Source of the DNA: Coriobacteriia bacterium
GTDB lineage: Bacteria; Actinomycetota; Coriobacteriia; Coriobacteriales; UBA8131
DNA length: 19,969 nt
Assembly: GCA_009781535.1 (NCBI GenBank)
Contig: WQXX01000007.1
Span: 1 to 19,969, forward strand
Direction of reading: 5' to 3'
Below the pieces are notes generated by a model, which was not told the origin of the DNA, did not search any database, and saw nothing but the letters and a program-made list of their open reading frames with translations. The position numbers were made by a program, and so were the translations under genes. Shown here piece by piece: positions 6,441-14,232 of the stretch (within the stretch, counting starts at the first letter, position 1; each line of letters starts with the position of its first letter).

Positions 6441-8900
6441 ATGGACATGTCAACAGAGTACGCCGCGGTTAACACAGCGGCAAACACAGCAGAAGAAGTA
6501 GGAGCAAACGCAATGCCGAAGGCAACAAAAGTAACCGTCATCATCAAGCGCGATGGCAGGACGGCAACATTTAATCTCGCGAAGATCACCAACGCCATCG
6601 AGAAGGCTTTTACGGCGCAGGGGTTCCTCAAGGAGCGCGCGGTCTATGAGAAGCTCGCCGGGCAGGTGCTCGCAAAGCTCGAAGCCGGCGCCATCGAGGG
6701 CATCCCGACGGTTGAGGGCATCCAGGATCTCGTCGAGGAAGTACTGGACGAGAACGGGCACTTCCAGATCGCCCGCGCCTACATCCGCTATCGTGATGAG
6801 AGGGCCCGCGTCCGCGTCATGAACACGCCTCTCATGAAAGAGGTCACCGAGATCACCAACTCAGCGTCACTTGACTCCAACATCAAGCGCGAGAATGCCA
6901 ACATCGACGCCGATACCGCCATGGGCACGATGCTCAAGTACGGCTCGGCGGCTGCCAAGCAGTATTATCTGATGAGCATCTTAACCGATGAGCAGGTCAA
7001 GGCGCATCGCGACGGGGACATCCACATCCACGACCTCGACTTCTATACGCTGACCACCACCTGCTGCCAGATCGACATCACCAAGCTCTTCAAGGGTGGT
7101 TTCTCGACGGGGCATGGCGTATTGCGCGAGCCCAGCGACATCACGAGTTACTCTGCGCTGGCGTGCATCGCCATCCAGTCCAACCAAAACGACCAGCACG
7201 GCGGCCAGTCCATCCCCAATTTCGACTACGCCATGGCGCTCGGCGTCAAGAAGACCTATCGTCGCTTCTACAAGAAGAACCTTGTGGCGGCGCTCGATTT
7301 GCTGGCGGGCATCGAGGATACCAAGCTTGCCATCGACGCCATAGGCGCACGGGTCGAGGGCACAACCGGCCTTATCCCCACGCTTGTCATGGACGTTAAT
7401 TACACCGCAGCAGAGCTTGGCGAGCTGATCGCAGAGTTCGGCGCAGCTGGGCTTACCCCTGATATCGCCACGCGTGCCCAGCGTTATGCGACCAAGCAAG
7501 CTTGGGCCGATACCGACAGGGCGACCCATCAGGCGATGGAGGCTTTTGTCCACAACCTCAACACCATGCATTCGCGCGCGGGCGCTCAGACGCCGTTCTC
7601 CTCCATCAACTATGGTATGGACACAAGCGCAGAAGGCCGCATGGTCATCAAAAACGTCCTGATTGCCACCGAGGAAGGCTTAGGCGGCGGCGAGACCCCG
7701 ATATTTCCCATCCAGATATTCAGGGTCAAAGAGGGCATCAGCTACAACCCGGGAGATCCCAACTACGATCTGTTCAAACTCGCCTGTCAGGTCTCCGCCA
7801 AGCGGCTGTTCCCGAACTTCAGCTTCATGGACGCCAGCTTTAACGCCAAGGCCTACAAGGGTACTTCCGACACCGAGGTCGCCTACATGGGTTGCCGCAC
7901 GCGCGTCATCGCCAATGTCTATGACCCAGATAACGCTGTGACCCCAGGGCGCGGCAACCTAAGCTTTACCTCCATCAACCTGCCGCGGCTTGCCATCCGT
8001 TCAAGAGGCGACATCGACCTGTTCTTCGAGATGCTCGACAAGAAGCTTGACCTTGTGTTCCGGCAGCTGCTCGACCGCTTTGCCATCCAGTCCAAAAAGC
8101 GCGTCTACAACATGCCCTTCCTCATGGGCCAGGGCGTGTGGACGGGTTCCGATGACCTCAAATGGGACGACGAGGTAGGAGAGGTCCTCAAGCACGGGAC
8201 CTTCTCAATCGGCTTCATCGGCCTGGCAGAAACACTGGTCTCCCTGATCGGCGAGCACCACGGACAGTCGGAGAAGGCCCAAAACCTCGGTTTGGACATC
8301 ATCGGGCATATGCGCTCCCGTATCGATGAGATATCAGCCAAGATGAAGCTTAACTTTACGCTGCTGGCCACACCGGCCGAAGGGCTTGCCGGACGTTTCG
8401 TCAACATCGACCGCGTCCGCTTTGGCGAGATCAAGGACGTGACCGACCGCGAGTATTACACCAACAGCTTCCATATCCCGGTTCACTTTGGCATCAATGC
8501 CTTTCGCAAGATTGAGCTTGAGGCGCCCTACCACGCGCTCACCAATGCCGGGCACATCAGCTATGTCGAACTCGACGGCGACCCGACGGAAAACGTCGAA
8601 GCCTTCGAGGCCATCATCCGCCACATGAAGGAAAGCGGCGTGGGTTATGGTTCGGTCAACCATCCGGTCGACCGCGACCCGGTGTGCGGTTTTAACGGCA
8701 TCATCGGCGACAGATGCCCCAAGTGCGGGCGTGCCGAAGAAGGCATCCCCTTTGAGCGCATCCGCCGTATCACAGGCTATCTCGTGGGCACGCTTGACCG
8801 CTTTAACGATGGCAAACGCGCTGAGGAAGCCGAGCGTGTCAAGCACGGTCTGTCACGCACCGAGATTGAGTTGGAAAACGCTTCCGGCGCTGCCTGCTAG
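6441..8900 (+). CDS. nrdD: Anaerobic (class III) ribonucleoside-triphosphate reductase
   Basis: The protein (819 residues from this start) reduces ribonucleotides to deoxyribonucleotides without oxygen. An N-terminal ATP-cone begins at VIIKRDG and ends near the RYRDERARVR segment. The glycyl-radical motif RRITGYL places the radical on Gly779 near the C terminus. Cys485, in YMGCRTRV, is the likely thiyl-radical residue, and the DQHGGQSIP block is typical of the family. In the C-terminal zinc site only Cys749, Cys759 and Cys762 are seen; residue 746, where a fourth Cys is often found, is Asp. I chose ATG 6441 because AAGGAAGG precedes it. ATG 6447 is equally in frame, and ATG 6513, behind AGGAG, is a shorter option. 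It pairs with nrdG downstream. Confidence 0.95.
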   Translation: MDMSTEYAAVNTAANTAEEVGANAMPKATKVTVIIKRDGRTATFNLAKITNAIEKAFTAQGFLKERAVYEKLAGQVLAKLEAGAIEGIPTVEGIQDLVEEVLDENGHFQIARAYIRYRDERARVRVMNTPLMKEVTEITNSASLDSNIKRENANIDADTAMGTMLKYGSAAAKQYYLMSILTDEQVKAHRDGDIHIHDLDFYTLTTTCCQIDITKLFKGGFSTGHGVLREPSDITSYSALACIAIQSNQNDQHGGQSIPNFDYAMALGVKKTYRRFYKKNLVAALDLLAGIEDTKLAIDAIGARVEGTTGLIPTLVMDVNYTAAELGELIAEFGAAGLTPDIATRAQRYATKQAWADTDRATHQAMEAFVHNLNTMHSRAGAQTPFSSINYGMDTSAEGRMVIKNVLIATEEGLGGGETPIFPIQIFRVKEGISYNPGDPNYDLFKLACQVSAKRLFPNFSFMDASFNAKAYKGTSDTEVAYMGCRTRVIANVYDPDNAVTPGRGNLSFTSINLPRLAIRSRGDIDLFFEMLDKKLDLVFRQLLDRFAIQSKKRVYNMPFLMGQGVWTGSDDLKWDDEVGEVLKHGTFSIGFIGLAETLVSLIGEHHGQSEKAQNLGLDIIGHMRSRIDEISAKMKLNFTLLATPAEGLAGRFVNIDRVRFGEIKDVTDREYYTNSFHIPVHFGINAFRKIELEAPYHALTNAGHISYVELDGDPTENVEAFEAIIRHMKESGVGYGSVNHPVDRDPVCGFNGIIGDRCPKCGRAEEGIPFERIRRITGYLVGTLDRFNDGKRAEEAERVKHGLSRTEIELENASGAAC

Positions 8901-8937
8901 GGAGCTCTTCCAACCATGCATGTGCAAGTGAGACCTC

Positions 8938-9480
8938 ATGGGTTCTGAGATGATTCGTCTATTCGGGACCGTCGACGATAGCATCGTCGACGGTCCCGGC
9001 ATACGCTTTGCCATCTTTGTGCAGGGCTGTCCGCACCTCTGCCCTGGTTGCCATAATCCACAAGCACAACCCACCGCAGGCGGCACGATGACCTCGCTTG
9101 ATGCGCTGATGGCGCGCATCGAGGCAAACCCGCTTATCAGCGGGGTCACCTTCAGTGGGGGAGAGCCCTTCGAGCAACCCGAGCCGCTCATAGCTCTTGC
9201 GCGTTGGGTGCGCCAGTATGAGCGTACCGACAAAGGCGGCAATAAACGCCCACCCCTGACCATCTGGGCCTACAGCGGTTACACCTTTGAGCAGCTCATC
9301 ACAGGCACGCCCAGCGCGCAGGCAACCAAGCTGCTCAGCCTGTGCGACGTGCTCGTTGACGGCCCCTTCATCCAGGCGCAGGCAAGCTATCTGCTCAAAT
9401 GGCGCGGTTCTGCCAACCAGCGCATCATCGACGTACCTGCCTCGCTTGCAGCCGGTAACGTGCTCCTCTGGCAGGCATAA
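8938..9480 (+). CDS. nrdG: Anaerobic ribonucleotide reductase activating protein (radical SAM)
   Basis: The 180-residue protein installs the glycyl radical on NrdD using S-adenosylmethionine and a 4Fe-4S cluster. The cluster motif CX3CX2C is at Cys31, Cys35 and Cys38 in GCPHLCPGCHNP. SGGEP at 73-77 is the usual SAM-binding segment, and DSIVDGPGIR near the start is characteristic of NrdG. It begins 37 bases after nrdD and must be co-transcribed with it. The ribosome site is weak (GTGAG before ATG 8938), and an in-frame ATG at 8950 is an alternative. Codons 10-20 form a perfect 15-bp hairpin in the mRNA. No terminator was found after the stop. Confidence 0.94.
   Translation: MGSEMIRLFGTVDDSIVDGPGIRFAIFVQGCPHLCPGCHNPQAQPTAGGTMTSLDALMARIEANPLISGVTFSGGEPFEQPEPLIALARWVRQYERTDKGGNKRPPLTIWAYSGYTFEQLITGTPSAQATKLLSLCDVLVDGPFIQAQASYLLKWRGSANQRIIDVPASLAAGNVLLWQA
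8965..8997 (+). other. Perfect 15-bp hairpin inside the nrdG coding start
   Basis: GGGACCGTCGACGAT (8965-8979) is exactly complementary to 8983-8997 around a three-base loop. It encodes the conserved GTVDDSIVDGP stretch of NrdG and begins about 27 bases after the start codon. A stem this stable so close to a weak ribosome site could slow translation of nrdG or protect the nrdD message from 3' decay. It has no U-run, so it is not a simple terminator. Confidence 0.7.
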
Positions 9481-9521
9481 TTTCTCTCGAAAACGGAATG
9501 TGTGTCTCGCCTAAACTATAT

Positions 9522-9653
9522 AAACGTGCATTTTCGTGATAATTAGGCAAAAAGAAACGTGTAATATCGTGATAATTCGGTATATGCAAACGCGTAATTT
9601 CGTGATAAAATCGTCGTTAGCATCATGCAATATCGTGAAATAGCTGGTAAACT
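9522..9653 (+). repeat. Four 33-bp direct repeats (iteron-like) before the ATPase gene
   Basis: Units start at 9522, 9555, 9588 and 9621, a period of exactly 33 bases, close to three turns of the helix. Each contains a version of AATWTCGTGATAA at the same place. The first three also share AAACG at the start, and the fourth is the most decayed. The array fills the gap between nrdG and the ATPase and ends 20 bases before its ATG. Similar layouts occur at plasmid origins and repressor arrays. Single core-like sites occur at 10077-10090, inside the gene, and, inverted, at 11059-11068 behind it. Confidence 0.85.
9645..9653 (+). promoter_or_regulatory. Possible extended -10 promoter of the ATPase gene
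   Basis: TGG directly before TAAACT (9648-9653) forms an extended -10 element with no good -35. It lies within the last 33-bp repeat, so a protein bound to the array would cover it. The spacing to ATG 9674 leaves a very short leader. Confidence 0.35.
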
Positions 9654-9673
9654 GTACCAAAGAAGGTGCTACG

Positions 9674-11017
9674 ATGGTATTAAAACGAAAGATTTACCAA
9701 AAATTACTTGATTGGAAGAAAGAAAGCAACGGCAAGAGTGTCCTGTTGCTTGACGGTGCGCGTCGTGTAGGAAAGAGCTTTCTGTGCGCCCAGTTTGGAA
9801 CAAACGAATACAAGAGCATGATTATCGTCGATTTTGGGAACGTGGGAAAAGACGTCATAGATATATATGAGCACGACAGAAATGACCTCGATCTGTTTTT
9901 TGCAAAGCTTTCGTCCTTCTACCGCACCCAGCTGCATCGGCGGGAAAGCCTTATCGTTTTCGATGAGGTGCAGTTGTATCCTAAAGCCCGGCAGTTGCTC
10001 AAGTATCTGGTTGCGGATGGAAGATATGACTATATAGAAACAGGGTCGTTGCTTTCGCTGAAGAACAATGTGCAGGATATCGTGATACCGTCAGAAGAAG
10101 AACACCTCGAGGTATTCCCGTTGGACTTTGAGGAATTCCTTTGGGCGTTAGGTGATGAGACCACCGTCGCGCTGCTGAAAACCTGTTTCGAGAATAGAAA
10201 ACCGCTTGGGCAGGCGATACACCGAAAAGTAATGAATGACTTCAGACAATACATCCTGGTAGGTGGTATGCCGCAGGCTATCGTTGAATACATCAGCGAA
10301 AAGGACTTCGCTTCGGTGGATAGAATAAAAAGGCGTATCCTGACCCTGTATCGAAACGACATAAACAAGTATGCAGGTGCAAGCAAGAACAGGGTCACAG
10401 CGGTTTTTGATGCCTTGCCAGGTCAGCTTTCAAAGAAGGAGAAAAAATACAGACTCTCGGCAATCAACAAGGATGCGCGTTTGCGCAGCTACGAGGATGC
10501 CTTCATGTGGCTCGACGACGCCATGATTGTCAACCCTTGCTTCAATACAACAGACCCTGGTATCGGATTAGCCCTGAGCAGCGATCATAATACGCAGAAG
10601 GTCTATATGGCCGACACCGGGCTTCTTGTGACCCATGCCTTCTGGGACAACGAGTATATCGATAACGAGCTGTATCGCGCGATTCTTCTTGATAGGCTCA
10701 GCATCAATGAAGGCATGCTCATGGAGAATGCTGTTGCGCAGATGCTCAGGTGTAATGGGCATCGTCTCTTTTTCTACTCAAGAACTGATATTGAGCACCG
10801 GCAAAACATGATGGAAATCGACTTCCTTATCACCAGAGAGAAAAAAGTCTGTCCAATTGAAGTAAAGTCATCGACATATCGTCAACATTCTTCTTTGGAC
10901 AAGTTCAGAAGGAAGTATTCTTCGAGGCTTGGCGATGCTTTCATCTTATATACCAAGGACGTCATGATAAAAGACGGAGTCATCCACCTCCCTATCTATA
11001 TGGCGATGTTCTTGTAG
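9674..11017 (+). CDS. AAA-type ATPase with C-terminal nuclease-like domain (DUF4143 family)
   Basis: The 447-residue protein has a Walker A motif GARRVGKS at 28-35 and a Walker B LIVFDE at 93-98. A family-typical YILVGGMP block is near 193-200. The C-terminal half carries residues of a PD-(D/E)xK nuclease fold: Glu351 in MENAV, Asp383 in EIDFL, and Glu396 and Lys398 in IEVKSS. Members of this ATP-binding family are scattered, often in many copies, in bacteria and archaea, and their job is unknown. AGAAGG lies seven bases before the ATG. The frame is intact. Base composition is visibly more AT-rich than in nrdDG or cydAB, which suggests transfer. It stands alone, with four 33-bp repeats in front, so self-regulation or DNA binding at the array is a reasonable guess. 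Confidence 0.85.
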   Translation: MVLKRKIYQKLLDWKKESNGKSVLLLDGARRVGKSFLCAQFGTNEYKSMIIVDFGNVGKDVIDIYEHDRNDLDLFFAKLSSFYRTQLHRRESLIVFDEVQLYPKARQLLKYLVADGRYDYIETGSLLSLKNNVQDIVIPSEEEHLEVFPLDFEEFLWALGDETTVALLKTCFENRKPLGQAIHRKVMNDFRQYILVGGMPQAIVEYISEKDFASVDRIKRRILTLYRNDINKYAGASKNRVTAVFDALPGQLSKKEKKYRLSAINKDARLRSYEDAFMWLDDAMIVNPCFNTTDPGIGLALSSDHNTQKVYMADTGLLVTHAFWDNEYIDNELYRAILLDRLSINEGMLMENAVAQMLRCNGHRLFFYSRTDIEHRQNMMEIDFLITREKKVCPIEVKSSTYRQHSSLDKFRRKYSSRLGDAFILYTKDVMIKDGVIHLPIYMAMFL

Positions 11018-11322
11018 GTTGACAATAGCAAGCTATTTGCTGTTAAGCCTTTGGCATCAATATCACGACAGTTGCAAATTCTTATTCACGTATACGCTGT
11101 TCTCTTAATAGTCCAATACGTCGCTATTTTGTCCATATGACATACCGTTATCCAGAGTGTTACAAAGCGTTTACATCTGCGCCATGAACCAAACCGAGAG
11201 GCGCTGATGCGGTACTCTCATGAAGCTACTCGTCTAACTGCGATAGGGGAACACTTCCCCTGTTGTTGTGTCACGCCCATCCTTGTCGGCATACAACGTT
11301 TGTAAGGAACGGGCATTCCAGC
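11018..11322. other. AT-rich gap between the ATPase and the PspC operon
   Basis: I see no gene here. It holds an inverted copy of the TCGTGATA core (as TATCACGA at 11061-11068). It also has a seven-pair hairpin, AGGGGAA-CAC-TTCCCCT, at 11245-11261 with no U-run, which probably lies in the leader of the PspC operon. A TTG-started extension of the following gene back to 11263 is open but unlikely. Confidence 0.5.
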
Positions 11323-12207
11323 ATGGCTTCATCCAAACGCATCTATAAAAGCAGTGAACCGATGATTGCCGGCGTGTGCAGTGGTATTGCCCAATACTTC
11401 AGAATCGACCCGAACCTGGCCCGCATCCTTGCGGTTGCTGTTACTGTTGCCACGTTTGGCCTGCCCATCATCCTATACCTTGCTGGCATTGCAGCGATTC
11501 CTGCAAATCCTGCCATCAAGCAGGGCTATATCGATGCAAAGGCAACGGCAGGTTCTCTTCCGGCAACGGCAGCCTCTCATAAAACCACAACTGGTCTGGA
11601 AAAGGCAGATACAGAAGCAGAAACCGAGTCAGAGTGGCACAATTCGGTGCGTGCAACGGCGTCGAGCATGGGGAGGTTTGCGCGCATCTATTGGAACTAC
11701 GTTGTTATTGTCGGCGCGCTGCTCATCTGTTCGGGAATCATCATCTTGCTCGGTAGCTACGTCAACGTGTCCTTCTGGCGCTTCTGGCCCTTCATTCTCG
11801 TCATTATCGGAATCATCCAGCTGTTCACCCCAAGCCTGCGAGGCTGGTCGCTTGGACGCGCAGGCAGTGCGATCGTGCTTATCACTATTGGACTGGTGCT
11901 GCTTGCCTGGAGCCTGCAGGTCATCGCCTCTAGCGCATTTATCCTCTGCTTTTTTGGCCTTTGGCCAATGCTGCTCATCGCTGCCGGCCTGTATCTTATC
12001 GCTATCGCAAAAAAGCTGAGTATGATCAGCCTTATCAGTTCGCTGCTGTTATCGATTACCTTGGTGGTAGGGTTTTGGTACTACGGTGTTGCCGACGAGC
12101 ATGTCTCAATCAAACTGCCCAGCGGCAACGTATGGGAATTCGTCATCCCTGTCTCGCCGCTTGCTTCAACTCTTGATGAGGGCAGATCAGTTGAGGTGGA
12201 TGAATGA
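11323..12207 (+). CDS. Membrane protein with N-terminal PspC domain
   Basis: The 294-residue product begins with a PspC domain: the KRIYKSSEPMIAGVCSGIAQ stretch, a YF, then a hydrophobic helix to about residue 60. After a polar linker rich in Ala, Thr and Glu (about 65-115) come several further membrane segments, including one with WRFWPFILVIIGI, as in LiaI/LiaF-type envelope-stress proteins, and a short extracellular-looking tail. PspC proteins sense or relay membrane stress. The ATG at 11323 starts the domain cleanly, although the nearest AAGGA is 14 bases away. The stop overlaps the next start (ATGA), so the two are coupled. The function in this organism is inferred from family only. Confidence 0.8.
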   Translation: MASSKRIYKSSEPMIAGVCSGIAQYFRIDPNLARILAVAVTVATFGLPIILYLAGIAAIPANPAIKQGYIDAKATAGSLPATAASHKTTTGLEKADTEAETESEWHNSVRATASSMGRFARIYWNYVVIVGALLICSGIIILLGSYVNVSFWRFWPFILVIIGIIQLFTPSLRGWSLGRAGSAIVLITIGLVLLAWSLQVIASSAFILCFFGLWPMLLIAAGLYLIAIAKKLSMISLISSLLLSITLVVGFWYYGVADEHVSIKLPSGNVWEFVIPVSPLASTLDEGRSVEVDE

Positions 12208-12635
12208 GTAACAACCGCTTTAACAAGAACAGTATCCTGCTCATCATCGGTGTCTTGCTGGTGGTCTTTGGCCTGTGGCGGCTTTCTGAACAGGTGCTCG
12301 GTGTGTATTATGCTCAGATTTGGTATTTCATCAACCTCACCATCAGCATCGTATGGCCGATTATCATGATTGGCGGCGGCATCCTGCTTATGGTTGCCGC
12401 ACGCAAAGGCAAACTCGACCTTGCCAAGGACAGGAGGCTTTTCCGGTCCTCAAAAAGCAGGAAACTCGGCGGCGTGTGCGGCGGCATGGCTGAATACCTT
12501 TCTGTCGACTCCGCAATGGTTCGCGTAATCGCCATCGTGCTTACCATCATGTGCTGGTATATCGTCATACCTCTGTATATCCTTTTCTGGATCGTCATCC
12601 CGTATGACACAAAGGATCACAGCACCTGGGTCTGA
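12204..12635 (+). CDS. Membrane protein with C-terminal PspC domain
   Basis: This 143-residue protein has two hydrophobic segments first (about residues 10-28 and 40-64) and a PspC domain last, with RKLGGVCGGMAEYLSVDSAM followed by a long hydrophobic helix. The order is the mirror image of the preceding gene, where PspC comes first. GAGGTGG sits about four bases before the ATG inside the end of the upstream gene. The two products may associate through like domains, which is inference. The last four codons and the stop are repeated twice more downstream as a 23-bp array. Confidence 0.8.
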   Translation: MSNNRFNKNSILLIIGVLLVVFGLWRLSEQVLGVYYAQIWYFINLTISIVWPIIMIGGGILLMVAARKGKLDLAKDRRLFRSSKSRKLGGVCGGMAEYLSVDSAMVRVIAIVLTIMCWYIVIPLYILFWIVIPYDTKDHSTWV

Positions 12636-12689
12636 CCAAGAGAAGCACCTGGGTCTGACCAAGAGAAGCACCTGGGTCTGACCAGAAGA
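12621..12689 (+). repeat. Three 23-bp tandem repeats starting in the 3' end of the PspC gene
   Basis: Units begin at 12621, 12644 and 12667. The first contains the final codons Ser-Thr-Trp-Val and the TGA of the preceding gene. The others are near-identical copies placed after the stop, so the array grew out of the gene's own end. The period is not a multiple of three, so it does not extend the protein. Confidence 0.85.
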
Positions 12690-12690
12690 A

Positions 12691-12722
12691 AGCGTGGGAT
12701 AAGCCAAGCGTGGGATAAGCCC
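12691..12722 (+). repeat. 16-bp tandem duplication
   Basis: AGCGTGGGATAAGCCA is followed at once by the same 16 bases with one change. It follows the 23-bp array by one base. The rest of this gap up to 12785 shows no gene or convincing terminator. Confidence 0.7.
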
Positions 12723-12785
12723 AGGCGCAGCCAGCGCCGGGCGTGGCACAAACCAGGGCGGTATGACCCTCGGTAGGGCACCCTG

Positions 12786-12794
12786 TGGTATCAT
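12786..12794 (+). promoter_or_regulatory. Possible extended -10 promoter of tig
   Basis: TGG followed by TATCAT (12789-12794) fits an extended -10 element. An ATGACC further upstream is too far (20 bases) to be a standard -35. It leaves a leader of about 40 bases before the chosen tig start. Confidence 0.4.
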
Positions 12795-12840
12795 GTATGG
12801 CTACTTAACGAACTATTCCAATTACAAAGTGAGGATGTCC

Positions 12841-14223
12841 ATGAGCCAAACCAATATGCCGCTGAAAATCACTCAAAGCACGTGTGATGATGGCAAGATC
12901 CAGTTAAACGTTACCGTTCCCAAAGCATTGATTGCCCAGATGCGGATGAATGCCGCGCTCATGTTGGCGATGACGAACTATATCGCCATAGAAGACGTCT
13001 TTGAGCATGGTGGCGAAGCAGTGATTTCAAGAGTGATCGACAACTTGAGCGAGGCGGAGTATGAGGGATTTTTAAACCACCTGGCCTTGCATGTATTCGC
13101 AGCCCATGCAGTGACCCAGCAAAAGCTTGAGATCATCATGGAGCCTCAAGCCAATAGCAGCGAAAACGTAGAAAAGGACAAGGATTATCATTTTATTACG
13201 GTCGTTACACCCAAGCCAGTCTATGAGTTGAGCTCCTATGACCCGGTAACGGTCAAGATCCCTTCAGTTGAGGTCTCTGATGCTGAGATAGACGAGCAGT
13301 TGTATCTAGTCGCTGAGGACAATGCCAAGATGGTCGAAGACGAAGGAGCTGAGGTTAGGGATAACTCACGGGTCGTTTTTGCAATCGAAAGCCAGAATGT
13401 AGACGGACCGATCAAGTATCTTACTTCCGAGCGAAAGGGCTATCAGCTTGGAGATAACTTCCTGCCTGAGGAATTCGACACGAATATCATCGGCATGAAG
13501 ATAGGCGAGGCCAGGACCTTCGACTTTGATCTGCCTGGTTTTGGTAAAAGTGATGCAGACGAGGCAGACGATGCAGACGATGCAGACGACCCAGACGCAG
13601 CAGACAACCCAGACAAAAAAAGCGTTATAACCACGACGGTAACGATCAAAGAAATCCTGAAAAAGGTCATCCCTGCTATCACTGACGCCTGGGTTGCCGA
13701 GAATATCCCTGATGCACAAGACGTCGTCGGCTTGCGTGAGATGATTCGCGAGGAGGGTGTTGCCTATAAAACAGAGCATATAGAAGAGATCAAGCTCTTT
13801 GCTGTCGCCTCCGAATTGGCAATGCGCATCCAGGGAGACATCCCTGATGAACTATACGAGTACACACGCGATGAACTTATGGCGAATATCCGTCAACAGT
13901 TGCAACAGAACAATATGCAATTCGAGGACTACTTAGCACAGCAGGGTCTTGATGAGCAGTCATTCTCCATGCAGCTTGTCTTTAGGACTGGTGTGACCTT
14001 ACGGCAGAGGCTTGCTCTTGACGCGCTTGCGCGCCACATGAAGCTTAAGCTTACCGACGATGACATAGAAGCCGCGCTTGAAAACATGGCGCCGGGGCAT
14101 AAAGAAGAGCTGCGCCAGCAGCTCGAAAGCAACGGACGGATGTACCAGCTTACGGAGACAGCCATGCGTCAGAAGGCTAACAAGTGGTTGTATGATACCG
14201 CGAGCTACGAAGTCGTTAACTAG
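12841..14223 (+). CDS. tig: Trigger factor (atypical)
   Basis: The 460-residue product aligns by pattern with the ribosome-associated folding chaperone and prolyl isomerase. A central FKBP-like domain runs from about 165 to 280 (VVFAIE, then IIGMKIGEARTF), followed by the long helical substrate-binding domain (TDAWVAENIPDAQ onward). Two oddities stand out. The N-terminal domain lacks the GFRxxK ribosome-docking signature. Residues 238-258 are an Asp/Ala tract coded by short GATGCAGAC-type repeats, inserted in the isomerase domain. ATG 12841 has GTGAGG six bases upstream and is preferred over ATG 12835 or 12763. galU follows nine bases after the stop. Family membership is likely from the overall pattern; ribosome binding is open. 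Confidence 0.82.
   Translation: MSQTNMPLKITQSTCDDGKIQLNVTVPKALIAQMRMNAALMLAMTNYIAIEDVFEHGGEAVISRVIDNLSEAEYEGFLNHLALHVFAAHAVTQQKLEIIMEPQANSSENVEKDKDYHFITVVTPKPVYELSSYDPVTVKIPSVEVSDAEIDEQLYLVAEDNAKMVEDEGAEVRDNSRVVFAIESQNVDGPIKYLTSERKGYQLGDNFLPEEFDTNIIGMKIGEARTFDFDLPGFGKSDADEADDADDADDPDAADNPDKKSVITTTVTIKEILKKVIPAITDAWVAENIPDAQDVVGLREMIREEGVAYKTEHIEEIKLFAVASELAMRIQGDIPDELYEYTRDELMANIRQQLQQNNMQFEDYLAQQGLDEQSFSMQLVFRTGVTLRQRLALDALARHMKLKLTDDDIEAALENMAPGHKEELRQQLESNGRMYQLTETAMRQKANKWLYDTASYEVVN
13552..13614 (+). repeat. Short acidic coding repeats in tig
   Basis: Near-copies of the nine-base unit GATGCAGAC or GACGATGCA run through this stretch in frame and give an Asp-Ala-Asp rich loop of about 21 residues. 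This looks like replication slippage in a surface loop of the isomerase domain. Confidence 0.7.
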
Positions 14224-14232
14224 GGGCTTTTT

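Noticed and set aside
7000..8846. Several minus-strand frames opposite nrdD (for example 8334-8846)
   Set aside because: All are shadows of a strongly supported coding region and have no ribosome site or recognisable motif.
9522..9653. CRISPR array
   Set aside because: The 33-bp units are adjacent, with no unique spacers between conserved repeats and no cas genes. The same applies to the other tandem arrays in the window.
11263..11322. TTG-started extension of the first PspC gene
   Set aside because: The extension is His/Cys-rich and unlike a PspC N terminus. The ATG at 11323 begins the domain.
12763..12840. Longer trigger factor starting at 12763
   Set aside because: The extra residues have no ribosome site and would cover the likely promoter. 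ATG 12841 has GTGAGG at the right distance.
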